Shown: positions 15,698 through 24,722, counted from the first letter of the stretch. The stretch is DNA of 43,269 nucleotides from Thermoplasmatota archaeon (GCA_023379825.1 JAMCPQ010000031.1:1-43269); one strand, 5' to 3'. Translations and numbers: made by a program. The notes: generated from the letters alone by a model not told the origin.

Positions 15698-16062
15698 CTG
15701 TCATCACACCTCTTTGAATCATATTCAGGATACCGGATATTATATCTGTCCAGAGAGAGCTGGACAGTGTAAGAAAGGTTCTCCAGGGCAGAAATATCCT
15801 GATCGGGAGAAAGTACCTTCATAAATGATGGGATCCGGGATATCTGCTCTTTGAACTCATCCACAGTGATTGCCCCATTGATGACCTGGCGGAAACATTC
15901 CAGCATTGCCATATGATCCCTGATATCATCCCGCGGTTTTCTGCTCACCCTCATGATGTATTTCAGCTTCTTTGTCTTTCGTTCAATGAGGTCCATTGCA
16001 ATACTGGGTTCCCCGTATATCAGGGAACTTCTTATTATTTCAAGATCAGACAACATTGTCAC
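15694..16062 (-). CDS. Unknown protein following nuoN (122 aa)
   Basis: A mostly helical soluble protein that I do not recognise. It is rich in charged residues (RKTKKLKYIMRVSRKPRDDIRDH) with one CFRQ cysteine and a KRCDDR end. There is no membrane segment, so it is not an integral complex I subunit. The start ATG lies 6 nt after the nuoN stop, and its own stop overlaps the next gene by 4 nt. Its place in a tightly packed operon with 12 complex I genes suggests a lineage-specific accessory or assembly role. That is inference from position only. Confidence 0.65.
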   Translation of the reverse strand: MTMLSDLEIIRSSLIYGEPSIAMDLIERKTKKLKYIMRVSRKPRDDIRDHMAMLECFRQVINGAITVDEFKEQISRIPSFMKVLSPDQDISALENLSYTVQLSLDRYNIRYPEYDSKRCDDR

Positions 16063-16068
16063 TGGAAA

Positions 16069-17529
16069 TCACCCGAAAATTCCTCCAGCCGCACTTATGA
16101 GAGTGGGCATGAATGATGCTATTATCCCTATAAAGAACAGAGCTATCGTAATGATCGCGGCAGCAACGACCGGAGCTTTGGCACTGAATGGGACCGCCCC
16201 ATCCCCTTCCTTCGGATCTCTCGCAAACATGTATGTGATCACTCTGAAATAATAGAAGACAGATATTGCGCTATTGAGGATTGCAATCACTGCAAGCCAC
16301 CAAAGGCTCCCTTCAATTAGGGCAAGGAACAGGTAATATTTGGCAAGGAACCCTCCAGTGAGTGGAATACCTGCAAGTGCCAGCATTATAACAGAAAGGC
16401 TGACTGCAGTGGCCGGAGAACGCTTTCCGAGTCCGGACACATCCTCAAGTTCCACATTATCCTTGGGAACGGCATTCATTGTTATGAAGGCACCTCCTTT
16501 CATGAAGATGTAAACAAGAGAATAGAACATTCCAGCCGCTATGGCAAATTCTGATACCGTAGAAGTGGGGCTTCCACTTCCCGCAACAACTGCCAGAACC
16601 AGAACAAGATAGCCTGCCTGAGCTATGCTTGAGTAAGACAGTATCCTCTTCAGGTTGCTCTGTGACAGAGCAGAGATATTACCATAGGTCATTGTTATAA
16701 TTGATAGTATCACAAACAGATAAAAGACGGCGGTGTGATCAAATGCAAAGCCGGAGAGGAACACTTTGAGTATTACCATAAATGCAAGGATCTTGCTTCC
16801 TGCAGCCAGAAAGGCTGATACCGAATTCTCTGTTCCATCATATGTATCAAGAGCCCACTGGTGAAATGGAAATAATGCCAGTTTGAAGCCGAAACCTATT
16901 ATGAGGAATGCCAGAGCAATTGTTATCTCAGGGGAATTTATAACATGGGACAGGGCTGATGAGCTTATGCTGAAAGTTCCAGTGCCAAGGTAATAGAAGC
17001 TGGCGCCGAAAAGAATGAATGCAGTTGCTATTGTTCCTGTAAAGAAGTATTTTATGGAAGCTTCCAGGTTTCTCCTGGTTTTTCCAAAACTTGACAGAAC
17101 ATATGTTCCAATACTTACCGATTCAAATGCAATAAAGAGCGCGATGAGATTGTAGCTGAAGGCTGCCACAACCATTCCCACATTGAGGAAAAGCAGAGTG
17201 GAGTAAAATATCTCTGATTTGCTGTAATTTTTTGTTGAGAACGGGTAGCAGATGAACATTGAGGAAATGAGCATTATTATGGCGAAATATTTGCCAAAGT
17301 TATTGAACACCATTACTCCAGAATACGCACTTCCTGATGATGGATCCAGGAAAAATACTAGAAGAGCTGCTATGCCAAGACCTGAAAATGTAATCCAGGA
17401 TATTGCCCTCTCCCCTATATTTCTTACACCAGTCCAGAGTATTGCGAACCCCAGAAGACCCAGAAATATTTCCGGAATGAGATGAATGAATGTGGCTGTG
17501 GAACCTATACCTAAATCAATCGAAGACAT
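16069..17529 (-). CDS. nuoN: Complex I proton-pumping subunit NuoN
   Basis: An antiporter-like membrane subunit of the complex I arm, 486 aa with about 14 helices. The conserved region LFPFHQWALDTYDGTENSVS (middle of the protein) and the KILAF helix are typical of NuoN/ND2. The first helix starts near residue 13 (FIHLIPEIFLGLLGF). The ATG begins immediately after the nuoM stop with no gap. The operon continues with two small unknown genes. Confidence 0.92.
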   Translation of the reverse strand: MSSIDLGIGSTATFIHLIPEIFLGLLGFAILWTGVRNIGERAISWITFSGLGIAALLVFFLDPSSGSAYSGVMVFNNFGKYFAIIMLISSMFICYPFSTKNYSKSEIFYSTLLFLNVGMVVAAFSYNLIALFIAFESVSIGTYVLSSFGKTRRNLEASIKYFFTGTIATAFILFGASFYYLGTGTFSISSSALSHVINSPEITIALAFLIIGFGFKLALFPFHQWALDTYDGTENSVSAFLAAGSKILAFMVILKVFLSGFAFDHTAVFYLFVILSIITMTYGNISALSQSNLKRILSYSSIAQAGYLVLVLAVVAGSGSPTSTVSEFAIAAGMFYSLVYIFMKGGAFITMNAVPKDNVELEDVSGLGKRSPATAVSLSVIMLALAGIPLTGGFLAKYYLFLALIEGSLWWLAVIAILNSAISVFYYFRVITYMFARDPKEGDGAVPFSAKAPVVAAAIITIALFFIGIIASFMPTLISAAGGIFG

Positions 17530-19002
17530 CTAAAGACCTCCTGTATATGCTGTGAGTAAACCGAAGAGCAGATTTGGGAATATGCCCAGAATAAGGATAA
17601 CAACAAGGCTTGCACCAAGGACAACAGTCTGGTAGGTCCCTGAGTCTCTTATGCGGCCAAGATTCTCGTTGTATGGACCATAAAGGGATCTCTGCGCAGC
17701 CCATATGTGATATGATGCAGTGAGTATCATCCCGAAGATAACAAGAAGAATAACCCATCCTATAGCCTGGAAGGACCCCACCAGGACTGAGAACTCCCCT
17801 ATAAACCCTGCCATTCCCGGAAGGCCCAGAGAGGCAAGCAGTCCTGCCAGCAGGAAGGAGGCAAGGAACGGGGTCTCCCTGAATATTCCACCCATTTCAT
17901 GAATATTCTCCTTTCCTGTTGATCTCTTTATGAAATAGAGTGCTGAGAAAACAAAAGCCATGATCAGGCCATGTGCCACTATCTGAAACATTCCGCCGGA
18001 AAGTTCCAGTGTTTTCTCATAACCGGTTTCGAGTCCTCCTGCTCCGAAAGCAAGAACCACAAATCCCATTGAGGCAGCGCTTGCAAGAGCCATCATTCTC
18101 TTGAGGCTGGACTGCATCATTGCCGCCAGCGCAAAATAGACAAGGCTGATTATGCCAAGTGCAATGAGGAATGACAGGACAAATGTCCCAAGAGACTGAG
18201 TGACTGGAAGAAGAATTCCAAACAATCCAAGTCCCCCCATCAGAGAAAGTCCACCTGAAAGTATAACTGTTGCAGGATAGGGGGCCGATTCATAAGAATC
18301 AGGTAGCCAGGAGTGAAGTGGAAATACTGGCATCTTGACCAGAAACGCAAAAAGGAAACCGAATATGGTGAAGTCCCTCCAGAATACTGGCATGTATGAG
18401 AAAGTGCTGTTTGTCATGAGTGAGCCTATCTGGAATGTCAGCACTCCCGTCTGGTCAAAGTGATAGGTGTACACAGCGAATATTGACAGGAGGAGAAACA
18501 CTGAGCCGATATGGGTATATACGAAGAATTTGAGACCTACACTCTCCTTTCTGAAACTCCCGAACTGTGCTATCATGAAATATACAGGTATGAGGACAAC
18601 CTCCCAGAATATGTAGAAGAACAGGAAGTCCCTGGAGATAAGTACCCCAATCAGACCGGACTCAGTGGTCAGAATATAGCTGAACATCACCCTGTCAAGT
18701 TCCTTTTTCTCTGCTATAAGGGTTGAGATGAATATCACTATCACTGACAGTATGAGAAGTGCATCCGTGAAGCCGCTGACCCCGGTGGAGAAGTTTATTC
18801 CTATTGATGGAGCCAGCGAATATGAAACCCGGGAAATAAACCCGCCTGTGTAGCCTGAACTGAACCTTACAAAGCTGTATATCAGAACAAGGGCCACAAA
18901 AATCCCTGCAAAAGCTGTAGCAAAACGATCCCTGTTCTCCCTGATGAAGAATGACAGTATTGCGACGACTATAGTTGCCAGAAAGATTAGAAATATAAAC
19001 AG
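17530..19002 (-). CDS. nuoM: Complex I proton-pumping subunit NuoM (probable CTG start)
   Basis: An antiporter-like subunit with about 14 helices and the NuoM/ND4 signature FPLHSWLPDSYESAPYPATV. The first ordinary start codon in frame is GTG at 18897, but it would remove the first helix. Upstream, the frame is open and encodes a good first helix (LFIFLIFLATIVVAILSFF) and the loop RENRDRFATAF before it reaches a stop at 19026-19024. There is no ATG, GTG or TTG in that stretch. CTG at 19002-19000 follows the nuoL stop by one base and sits 7 nt after GGGGGTG, a strong Shine-Dalgarno. This gives 490 aa, the normal NuoM length. Other non-standard starts cannot be excluded. Confidence 0.85.
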   Translation of the reverse strand: MFIFLIFLATIVVAILSFFIRENRDRFATAFAGIFVALVLIYSFVRFSSGYTGGFISRVSYSLAPSIGINFSTGVSGFTDALLILSVIVIFISTLIAEKKELDRVMFSYILTTESGLIGVLISRDFLFFYIFWEVVLIPVYFMIAQFGSFRKESVGLKFFVYTHIGSVFLLLSIFAVYTYHFDQTGVLTFQIGSLMTNSTFSYMPVFWRDFTIFGFLFAFLVKMPVFPLHSWLPDSYESAPYPATVILSGGLSLMGGLGLFGILLPVTQSLGTFVLSFLIALGIISLVYFALAAMMQSSLKRMMALASAASMGFVVLAFGAGGLETGYEKTLELSGGMFQIVAHGLIMAFVFSALYFIKRSTGKENIHEMGGIFRETPFLASFLLAGLLASLGLPGMAGFIGEFSVLVGSFQAIGWVILLVIFGMILTASYHIWAAQRSLYGPYNENLGRIRDSGTYQTVVLGASLVVILILGIFPNLLFGLLTAYTGGL

Positions 19003-19003
19003 A

Positions 19004-20911
19004 TTAAAGCACCCCCAAAATCTCTATTATTATGAAAATTACAGATATTCCTATTATGAGAAATATGAAATAATTCTCAATAACACCATTCTGCAGCTTT
19101 CTGAAGAATGCACCCAGATTCAGTGTACCGTCGCCAACTCCCTCAACTCCACGGTTGTATGATGCTTCAAAGCTGGCGGTTGCGCCTGAAAAAGCAGCAA
19201 TAAACCTTTCTGCAATAACGTTTGTGAAGAGCCTGTCCAGGTAGAATTTGTTCTTGACAATGCGGTATCCCAGATTCTTTGAAATATCGATTTTTTTGTA
19301 TCTTTCTGTGCCGTATATGAAATATGTAACTATAATTCCAATTGCCATCAGTGTTATTGGAATTGCCTCTATATACAGCGGTATTGAGGGAACAACCGCC
19401 TGCGAATAGACATACCTATAGAAATATGGCTGGATGAGCCCAAGAAACAGTGCACCTGCGCCAAGGATCATGAGAGGGATAAGTACCACCGGCTTGGGAT
19501 CGTGAGCTTTCTCAGCCAGATAGGACCTCGGTTTTCCCAGTGCAACCCTGAAGAACATTCGGAATGTGTATAGAGCGGTAAGGAGTGAGCCTCCTGCCAG
19601 TAGAATCCATGGAATGATTGCATAAGGGGAGCCGGATTTCTCAAAATAAATCCATGATGCTGCAATGATGGAATCCTTGGAAAAGTATCCTGCTGTTCCT
19701 GGAAAAGCCACAAGTGCCAGTGAACCTATGAGCAGAAGAGTAACGGTTATTGGCATGCGTCTCCACAGACCGCCCATTTCCCGGGTATCCCTGAGATCCA
19801 TGAGGGCAATGAGTATTGCTCCTGCACACATGAAAAGAAGAGCTTTGAAGTCAGCATGAACTACCAGGTGAAACATTCCATAGGATACTCCAGAATAACC
19901 TATCACGGAACCGAGACCGATTGCCGCCATCATGTATCCGATCTGGCTGATTGTTGAGTAAGCCAGGATTCTCTTGATGTCATTTACCACTATACCAATT
20001 ATTCCGGCAAAGAATGCTGTGAACGCACCCACTGCAACCACGGAGTAAAGGGCGAATGGTGCTGAGTAATAGAATATAGGAAAGACGCGGGCTACCAGAT
20101 ATACTCCTGCAGTGACCATTGTAGCAGCATGTATAAGTGCCGATACAGTTGTGGGTCCCTCCATTGCATCTGGAATCCAGACATGGAGAGGAAATTGAGC
20201 CGATTTTCCAGCTGCTGCACCGAGAAACAGAACAGCAACTGCACCCAGTGTATTGGGTCCCACATATGAGGCTATGGACTGGGCATGGTTTATCAGGAAC
20301 GGAATGTCCAGAGGACTGACTCCGGAAGTAAGACCCGGGTAACCCATGAGTGAGAAATAAAGAATAGCCATACCTATGAGGAAGAGAAGGTCTCCTACTC
20401 TCGTTACAATGAATGCCTTCTTTGCCGCTGATGTGGCATTAGGCTTGAAGAACCAGAATCCAACAAGTAGATAGGAACAGAGACCCACCAGTTCCCAGAA
20501 CAGGAAGAAAAGGACAAGATTTGAAGATACCACAAGTCCCAGCATTCCTGAAGTGAAAAGGGCCGTTTCCGCAAAATAGATGTGTCTGTTCGGGTCCTCT
20601 CCCATGTAGTACATTGCAAAAATGTGAATCATAAGAGAGACGAATGACACCATAAGAACCATTACGAGGGCAAGATGATCTATGTAGATTCCGGCATTTA
20701 TGTTGAAGAACCAGTTATATGAATTATCTATGGGACCGGAAGACTGAACCCTGAAAAATGCCAGAATGGAGAAAACGAGTGAAAGCCCGATAGCCAATGA
20801 GGCAATGGGGCCAGCGAGCCTCCTGTCATGCCGGCCGAGAGCAAAACTGAGGAATGCCCCCACGATTGGTGTGATGAAGATTAACCAGCCATATATGTAC
20901 ATAGTTACCAC
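19004..20911 (-). CDS. nuoL: Complex I proton-pumping subunit NuoL
   Basis: The distal antiporter-like subunit, 635 aa with some 15-16 helices and a long C-terminal amphipathic stretch (about 530-600) expected to form the lateral helix along the membrane arm. The signature FPLHVWIPDAMEGPTTVSAL and the HAATMVTAGVYL helix are clear, as is the HADFKALLFMCAGA lysine helix. It overlaps nuoK by 7 nt, and its last codons supply the G-rich ribosome site of nuoM. Confidence 0.95.
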   Translation of the reverse strand: MVTMYIYGWLIFITPIVGAFLSFALGRHDRRLAGPIASLAIGLSLVFSILAFFRVQSSGPIDNSYNWFFNINAGIYIDHLALVMVLMVSFVSLMIHIFAMYYMGEDPNRHIYFAETALFTSGMLGLVVSSNLVLFFLFWELVGLCSYLLVGFWFFKPNATSAAKKAFIVTRVGDLLFLIGMAILYFSLMGYPGLTSGVSPLDIPFLINHAQSIASYVGPNTLGAVAVLFLGAAAGKSAQFPLHVWIPDAMEGPTTVSALIHAATMVTAGVYLVARVFPIFYYSAPFALYSVVAVGAFTAFFAGIIGIVVNDIKRILAYSTISQIGYMMAAIGLGSVIGYSGVSYGMFHLVVHADFKALLFMCAGAILIALMDLRDTREMGGLWRRMPITVTLLLIGSLALVAFPGTAGYFSKDSIIAASWIYFEKSGSPYAIIPWILLAGGSLLTALYTFRMFFRVALGKPRSYLAEKAHDPKPVVLIPLMILGAGALFLGLIQPYFYRYVYSQAVVPSIPLYIEAIPITLMAIGIIVTYFIYGTERYKKIDISKNLGYRIVKNKFYLDRLFTNVIAERFIAAFSGATASFEASYNRGVEGVGDGTLNLGAFFRKLQNGVIENYFIFLIIGISVIFIIIEILGVL

Positions 20912-21204
20912 TTTATCTCCTTCAGCAGAGAGAGAACAACCTTGCCCACTCTTCTGTATGTAGCCGTTAAAAGGCTGAGTCCGATCACAGATTCAACTGC
21001 ACCAATGGCAATTCCGAAAAGTGCCATTATGATTGGTGAAATTGTAGAGTAATATATTGCAACAGCAACAAGATTGAGGATTGCTGCATTGATTATGATT
21101 TCAATAGAAATCAGCATCTTTATTCCTATGTTTGAGGTCATTACACCGTAAAGCCCTATAACAAACAGGAGAAGGGAAAGAAAACTGACAAGGAAAATAT
21201 CCAT
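20905..21204 (-). CDS. nuoK: Complex I membrane subunit NuoK
   Basis: A 99-aa subunit with three helices and the conserved glutamates in MLISIEIIINAAILNLVAV and GAVESVIGLSLL, both needed for proton movement. It overlaps the preceding nuoJ2 stop by one base (TGATG) and nuoL by 7 nt. The length is normal for NuoK. Confidence 0.93.
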   Translation of the reverse strand: MDIFLVSFLSLLLFVIGLYGVMTSNIGIKMLISIEIIINAAILNLVAVAIYYSTISPIIMALFGIAIGAVESVIGLSLLTATYRRVGKVVLSLLKEIKW

Positions 21205-21422
21205 CAGTTATCCCTCCATGAGATATAGAACATACCAATTATTCCTGCCACGAGGATCAGGGAAAGAAGCTCAAATGGAACAACATAGTTCCCGAAAAGC
21301 TCCCTGCCGATAAGGGAAATATTCTGTGATTGAGGTGTAAAGGACCCACCTATCTTCACTGTCTCAATGCCGAAAACTATCAGAAACAGTCCGGATGCTA
21401 CCGCTGCAAGTTTCTTATTCAA
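21204..21422 (-). CDS. nuoJ2: Complex I subunit NuoJ, C-terminal half (separate gene)
   Basis: A 72-aa protein with two helices (KLAAVASGLFLIVFGIE and FELLSLILVAGIIGMFYIS) joined by the loop SQNISLIGRELFGNYVVPF, which matches the C-terminal half of NuoJ. A longer frame from TTG at 21458 is possible, but TTG at 21422 is preceded by GGAGG at an 8-nt spacing and gives MNKKLAAVA, a better membrane-protein N-terminus. The start overlaps the nuoJ1 stop by 8 nt. NuoJ split into two genes is also known in other archaea. Confidence 0.85.
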   Translation of the reverse strand: MNKKLAAVASGLFLIVFGIETVKIGGSFTPQSQNISLIGRELFGNYVVPFELLSLILVAGIIGMFYISWRDN

Positions 21423-21663
21423 CTTCCTTACCTCCTGTAAGCATAAGACTGAACACAATCAATGTAACAATTGCGCCTATGAAAACCAGAAGTTCAATTG
21501 CCCCTACAATGCTCCCACCAAGATATATGAAAAGTGCAGATAGGACGAAAAGGAACGCCATCAGATAGATTGCACTGTGTGTCAGGTTCTTCTCCGACAC
21601 CGTTTTCATTGCCAGTGGAACCAGGATTATGGCGAATATGATGAATATTATTGTATATATCAC
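21415..21663 (-). CDS. nuoJ1: Complex I subunit NuoJ, N-terminal half (separate gene)
   Basis: An 82-aa protein with three helices. The AIYLMAFLFVLSALFIYLGG and GAIELLVFIGAIVTLIVF segments match helices 2-3 of NuoJ/ND6, including the glutamine/glutamate-containing IELLVFIGA motif with its pi-bulge region. The GTG start overlaps the nuoI stop (GTGA). The second half of NuoJ is the next gene, in another frame. Neither half looks decayed, so this is a genuine split and not a mutation. Confidence 0.87.
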   Translation of the reverse strand: MIYTIIFIIFAIILVPLAMKTVSEKNLTHSAIYLMAFLFVLSALFIYLGGSIVGAIELLVFIGAIVTLIVFSLMLTGGKEVE

Positions 21664-22094
21664 TTTATCACCTCATCCTCGGACAGGCTCAGCTCGTCTG
21701 GGGAATAGGTGAAACTGTTTCTCGTCCTTGATGTTTCAAAAACATGGGTCAGGTAGATGGCATCTGTGGGGCAAATCTCCTCGCAGTTCCTGCATACAGT
21801 GCAGGTGCCAAAATTCACATCAGGGTAGATCTTTCTCTTGTTTCTTGGATTCTCCCTTTCCACCTTGTTCATGTGTATGCTCAGATTAGGACACACCTGC
21901 TCACACAAGGTACAACCCACACAGTCATCGAGGCTCAGAAAGATTCTGAACCTGAAACGATCTGGCATCGGTTTCCTCTCTTCAGGATACTGAGTTGTGA
22001 CGGGTTTCTGGAATATGTGTTTTCCAACGATCCACATGGCCTTCAGTGTCCCTACAAGGGGAAGCTCTTTCTTAGGTTCCTTTACTTCTATCAC
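21660..22094 (-). CDS. nuoI: Complex I iron-sulfur subunit NuoI
   Basis: A peripheral ferredoxin-like subunit carrying two [4Fe-4S] clusters: Cys58/61/64 with Cys108, and Cys98/101/104 with Cys68, in CVGCTLCEQVCP and CTVCRNCEEICP. The frame is open further upstream inside nuoH, but that part encodes a Ser/Asn/His-rich tail. The GTG at 22094-22092 overlaps the nuoH stop, follows GGGGGTG by 5 nt, and gives 144 aa starting MIEVKEPKKE. Without NuoEFG, this subunit is the most exposed entry point for electrons. Confidence 0.9.
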   Translation of the reverse strand: MIEVKEPKKELPLVGTLKAMWIVGKHIFQKPVTTQYPEERKPMPDRFRFRIFLSLDDCVGCTLCEQVCPNLSIHMNKVERENPRNKRKIYPDVNFGTCTVCRNCEEICPTDAIYLTHVFETSRTRNSFTYSPDELSLSEDEVIK

Positions 22095-23131
22095 AGACCC
22101 ACCCCCAGAGTTATAATTCCTGCTATTATGAGATTGATGATTGAGATTGGAAGAAGATACTTCCAGCCCATGTTGACAAATCTGTCGATCCTTATTCTCG
22201 GTACCGAAAGCCACACTGTGAATGCAATGAGCACCAGCACCACTGTCTTGATGAGCAGATAAACAAATCCGGCATCTGATGAGAACGGCCCGTTATAACC
22301 TCCAAGATAGAGCAGAGATACCATCATTGAACTGAGGAAAATGCTTCCAAAAAGTCCCATATAGAACATTCCGAATCTCATGCCACTGTATTCTGTGGAA
22401 TGCCCAGAAACCAGCTCACTGTCACTTTCACCCATATCAAATGGTGAATATGAGGCCCTTGCAATCATTGATATGAAGAACACTAGAAGGCCTATTACCT
22501 CTGGAATTCCAAAAGGTATTATCTGGCTTGAGACCAGATCTGAAAGGTTGAGCGGCTCAGATGTCCTTGCAGATGCCATCATAACAAGGGCAATTACAGA
22601 GATCATCATTGGAACCTCAAACGATACATCCTTAGCAACGCCCCTCAGCGCACCAAGAATGGCATATTTGTTTCTTGAACTGACACCGGCAAGTATCTCG
22701 CCTATGGGCATGATGGCAATTGCTGCAAACAGCAGTATCACACTTACGTTGGAGTGTGTAATTGTGAGGGAACCTATCCAGTAGAAATCCCCATAAGGAA
22801 GAATAGCAAATGACATCACCAGACCTATGAAGACGATGAGAGGCGCTATCCTGAATGGAAGATCGTCTCTTCCCTTGGGCAGAATACTCTCCTTCCCTGC
22901 AAGCTTCAGTCCGTCAGCCATAAGCTGCAGAAGACCGAATTTCCCAACCCTGTTTGGCCCGATTCTTAACTGGACCCTTGCCATGTACTTTCTGAAAAGA
23001 TAGATCATGAAGACAAGGACTATGGTTACAAAAATAACAAGAAATATGGATTCAAATAGGTAAGCCAGTATGTAGGCAACATAATGTGTAAGGGGGGCAA
23101 AGAAGTGGGCAAGGCGGGTTAGTACATCCAT
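22091..23131 (-). CDS. nuoH: Complex I membrane subunit NuoH
   Basis: The subunit that links the quinone-binding site to the proton channel, 346 aa with eight or nine helices. The conserved loops RIGPNRVGKFGLLQLMADGL and EVPMMISVIALVM, and the acidic SPFDMGESDSELVSGHSTEY stretch, define NuoH/ND1. The ATG overlaps the nuoD stop by one base (TAATG). The last codons overlap the nuoI GTG. Confidence 0.95.
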   Translation of the reverse strand: MDVLTRLAHFFAPLTHYVAYILAYLFESIFLVIFVTIVLVFMIYLFRKYMARVQLRIGPNRVGKFGLLQLMADGLKLAGKESILPKGRDDLPFRIAPLIVFIGLVMSFAILPYGDFYWIGSLTITHSNVSVILLFAAIAIMPIGEILAGVSSRNKYAILGALRGVAKDVSFEVPMMISVIALVMMASARTSEPLNLSDLVSSQIIPFGIPEVIGLLVFFISMIARASYSPFDMGESDSELVSGHSTEYSGMRFGMFYMGLFGSIFLSSMMVSLLYLGGYNGPFSSDAGFVYLLIKTVVLVLIAFTVWLSVPRIRIDRFVNMGWKYLLPISIINLIIAGIITLGVGL

Positions 23132-24261
23132 TATCTGTCCACCTCTCCAAAAACAAGGTCAATTGTCCCGGAGATGGCAATCAGATCTGCAATGAGAACA
23201 TCCTTACCAAGATGCCTTATAACAGAAAGATTCCTCAGAGAAGGGCTCCTGACCCTTACTCTGTAGGGTTTAACGCCACCATCTCCAACAAGATATACTC
23301 CGAACTCTCCCTTGGGAGATTCTGTTCTTGCGTAAACTTCACCTTCTCCCCTCAGCCTTATCATCAGCGATTTCTTGGCTTTTGGGTTGAAATATGGTCC
23401 GTCCGGTATTTTTTTAATGGCCTGCTTTACTATCCTGACAGACTGCCTCATCTCCTCAAACCTTACAAGAAATCTTGCAAGATTGTCTTTCTTGTAAGAA
23501 ACCGGGATATCGAAGTTCAGCTTGTCATATACAAGATAAGGTTCTGCCTTTCTTACGTCATACTCTATACCTGAGGCACGAAGCATGGGTCCTGTAACGG
23601 CATACTGAATGGCCACATCCGGCTCCAGTATTCCGATACCCTTGTTTCTTGACATGAATATATCATTCTTCACGAAAGCATTGAATATCTCTTCCAGTTT
23701 GTCGGGGAATTCTTTGGTGAACTCTTCGATCATGTAGATTATATTCTCGTTTATGTCCTGATATACACCACCAATACTCATGTAATTGGTCTCCTGCCTT
23801 GACCCGCATATTTCAGTGAATATACGGAGAATTTTTTCCCTCTGAACAAAACAGTAGAAGAATGGAGACAGCATTCCGAGATCAAGTCCGAACGCCCCGG
23901 CCCATACAAGATGTGCTGCAATTCTTCCAAGTTCCGCCATGATTACTCTGATCCACTGAGCCCGTTCGGGTGGAGGTATATTGAGAAGCTTTTCAGCAGC
24001 TTCCAGGTAGCCAACCTCCATATTCATTGCGGCTACGTAATCCATCCTGTCAAAATATATCAGGGAATCACAGTAGTAATCCAGTTCGCATATTTTCTCT
24101 GCGTTCCTGTGGAGATAACCGATTATTGGCTCAACCTCCTTGACTGTCTCCCCGTCCAGCTTAACCTTGAGACGCAGAACACCGTGTGTCGAAGGATGCT
24201 GCGGACCCATGTTCAGTTCCGTCCATTCCCTGTGTTCATTTTTCTGCTCTTCCTGAATCAT
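23131..24261 (-). CDS. nuoD: Complex I 49-kDa subunit NuoD
   Basis: The quinone-site subunit, derived from the [NiFe]-hydrogenase large subunit, 376 aa. Near the N-terminus NMGPQHPSTHGVLRL is the hallmark, with the quinone-interacting histidine of the HPSTHG loop. GYLHRNAEKI, DRMDYVAAM and the C-terminal DLIAISGTIDLVFGEVDR are all conserved. The hydrogenase nickel-binding cysteines are absent, as in true complex I. It begins 2 nt after the nuoC stop. Confidence 0.95.
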   Translation of the reverse strand: MIQEEQKNEHREWTELNMGPQHPSTHGVLRLKVKLDGETVKEVEPIIGYLHRNAEKICELDYYCDSLIYFDRMDYVAAMNMEVGYLEAAEKLLNIPPPERAQWIRVIMAELGRIAAHLVWAGAFGLDLGMLSPFFYCFVQREKILRIFTEICGSRQETNYMSIGGVYQDINENIIYMIEEFTKEFPDKLEEIFNAFVKNDIFMSRNKGIGILEPDVAIQYAVTGPMLRASGIEYDVRKAEPYLVYDKLNFDIPVSYKKDNLARFLVRFEEMRQSVRIVKQAIKKIPDGPYFNPKAKKSLMIRLRGEGEVYARTESPKGEFGVYLVGDGGVKPYRVRVRSPSLRNLSVIRHLGKDVLIADLIAISGTIDLVFGEVDR

Positions 24262-24263
24262 TT

Positions 24264-24722
24264 TTACCAGCCGTCTCCGGGATCAAAGGTGGCATAATCG
24301 TCACCATTCTCGTCCATATTTATGTACTGTACTTTGGAAAGATCGTAATTCTTCCTCAGAGGATGCCCGACCCATGAATCTGGAAGAAACAACCTCTTCA
24401 GGTTTGGATGGCCTTCGAAAACTATTCCCATGAGATCATACTGCTCTCTCTCATCCCAGTCAGCACTCTTGAAGAGTCCGGTAGCGCTTGGGACTCTTTC
24501 GTCAAGGGTTTCCGTTTTCACGACCACATATTCATTTTTGGTCAAGTTGTGAAGATGGTATACCACTTCCAGCTTGGATTTCCTGTCAATACCGGTGATA
24601 AGGGAGAGATGAGTGAATCCATTATCCTTAAGATCAGAAAGAAGAGCAAGCAGGTTTTCCTTAGCCACTTTCAGTACCTTCCTTCCGTCTTTACCTGTTG
24701 TTTCCTCCAGAACCTCTACCAT
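24264..24722 (-). CDS. nuoC: Complex I 30-kDa subunit NuoC
   Basis: A hydrophilic connecting-module subunit of 152 aa. The signature is WDEREQYDLMGIVFEGHPNL (about 89-108), followed by RLFLPDSWVGHPLRKNY. It is a separate gene and not fused to NuoD. It lies between nuoB (4-nt gap) and nuoD. Confidence 0.93.
   Translation of the reverse strand: MVEVLEETTGKDGRKVLKVAKENLLALLSDLKDNGFTHLSLITGIDRKSKLEVVYHLHNLTKNEYVVVKTETLDERVPSATGLFKSADWDEREQYDLMGIVFEGHPNLKRLFLPDSWVGHPLRKNYDLSKVQYINMDENGDDYATFDPGDGW

Noticed and set aside
17530-18897. nuoM read as a 455-aa gene starting at GTG 18897
   Set aside because: It would lack the first membrane helix, which is encoded in frame upstream and directly follows nuoL.
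21660-22214. NuoI with a 40-residue Ser/Asn/His-rich N-terminal extension
   Set aside because: The extension overlaps nuoH by more than 120 nt, looks non-protein-like, and a GTG with a good Shine-Dalgarno lies exactly at the nuoH stop.
21744-22262. A 172-codon open frame on the plus strand across nuoI/nuoH
   Set aside because: It is antisense to two conserved complex I genes and has no homology pattern.
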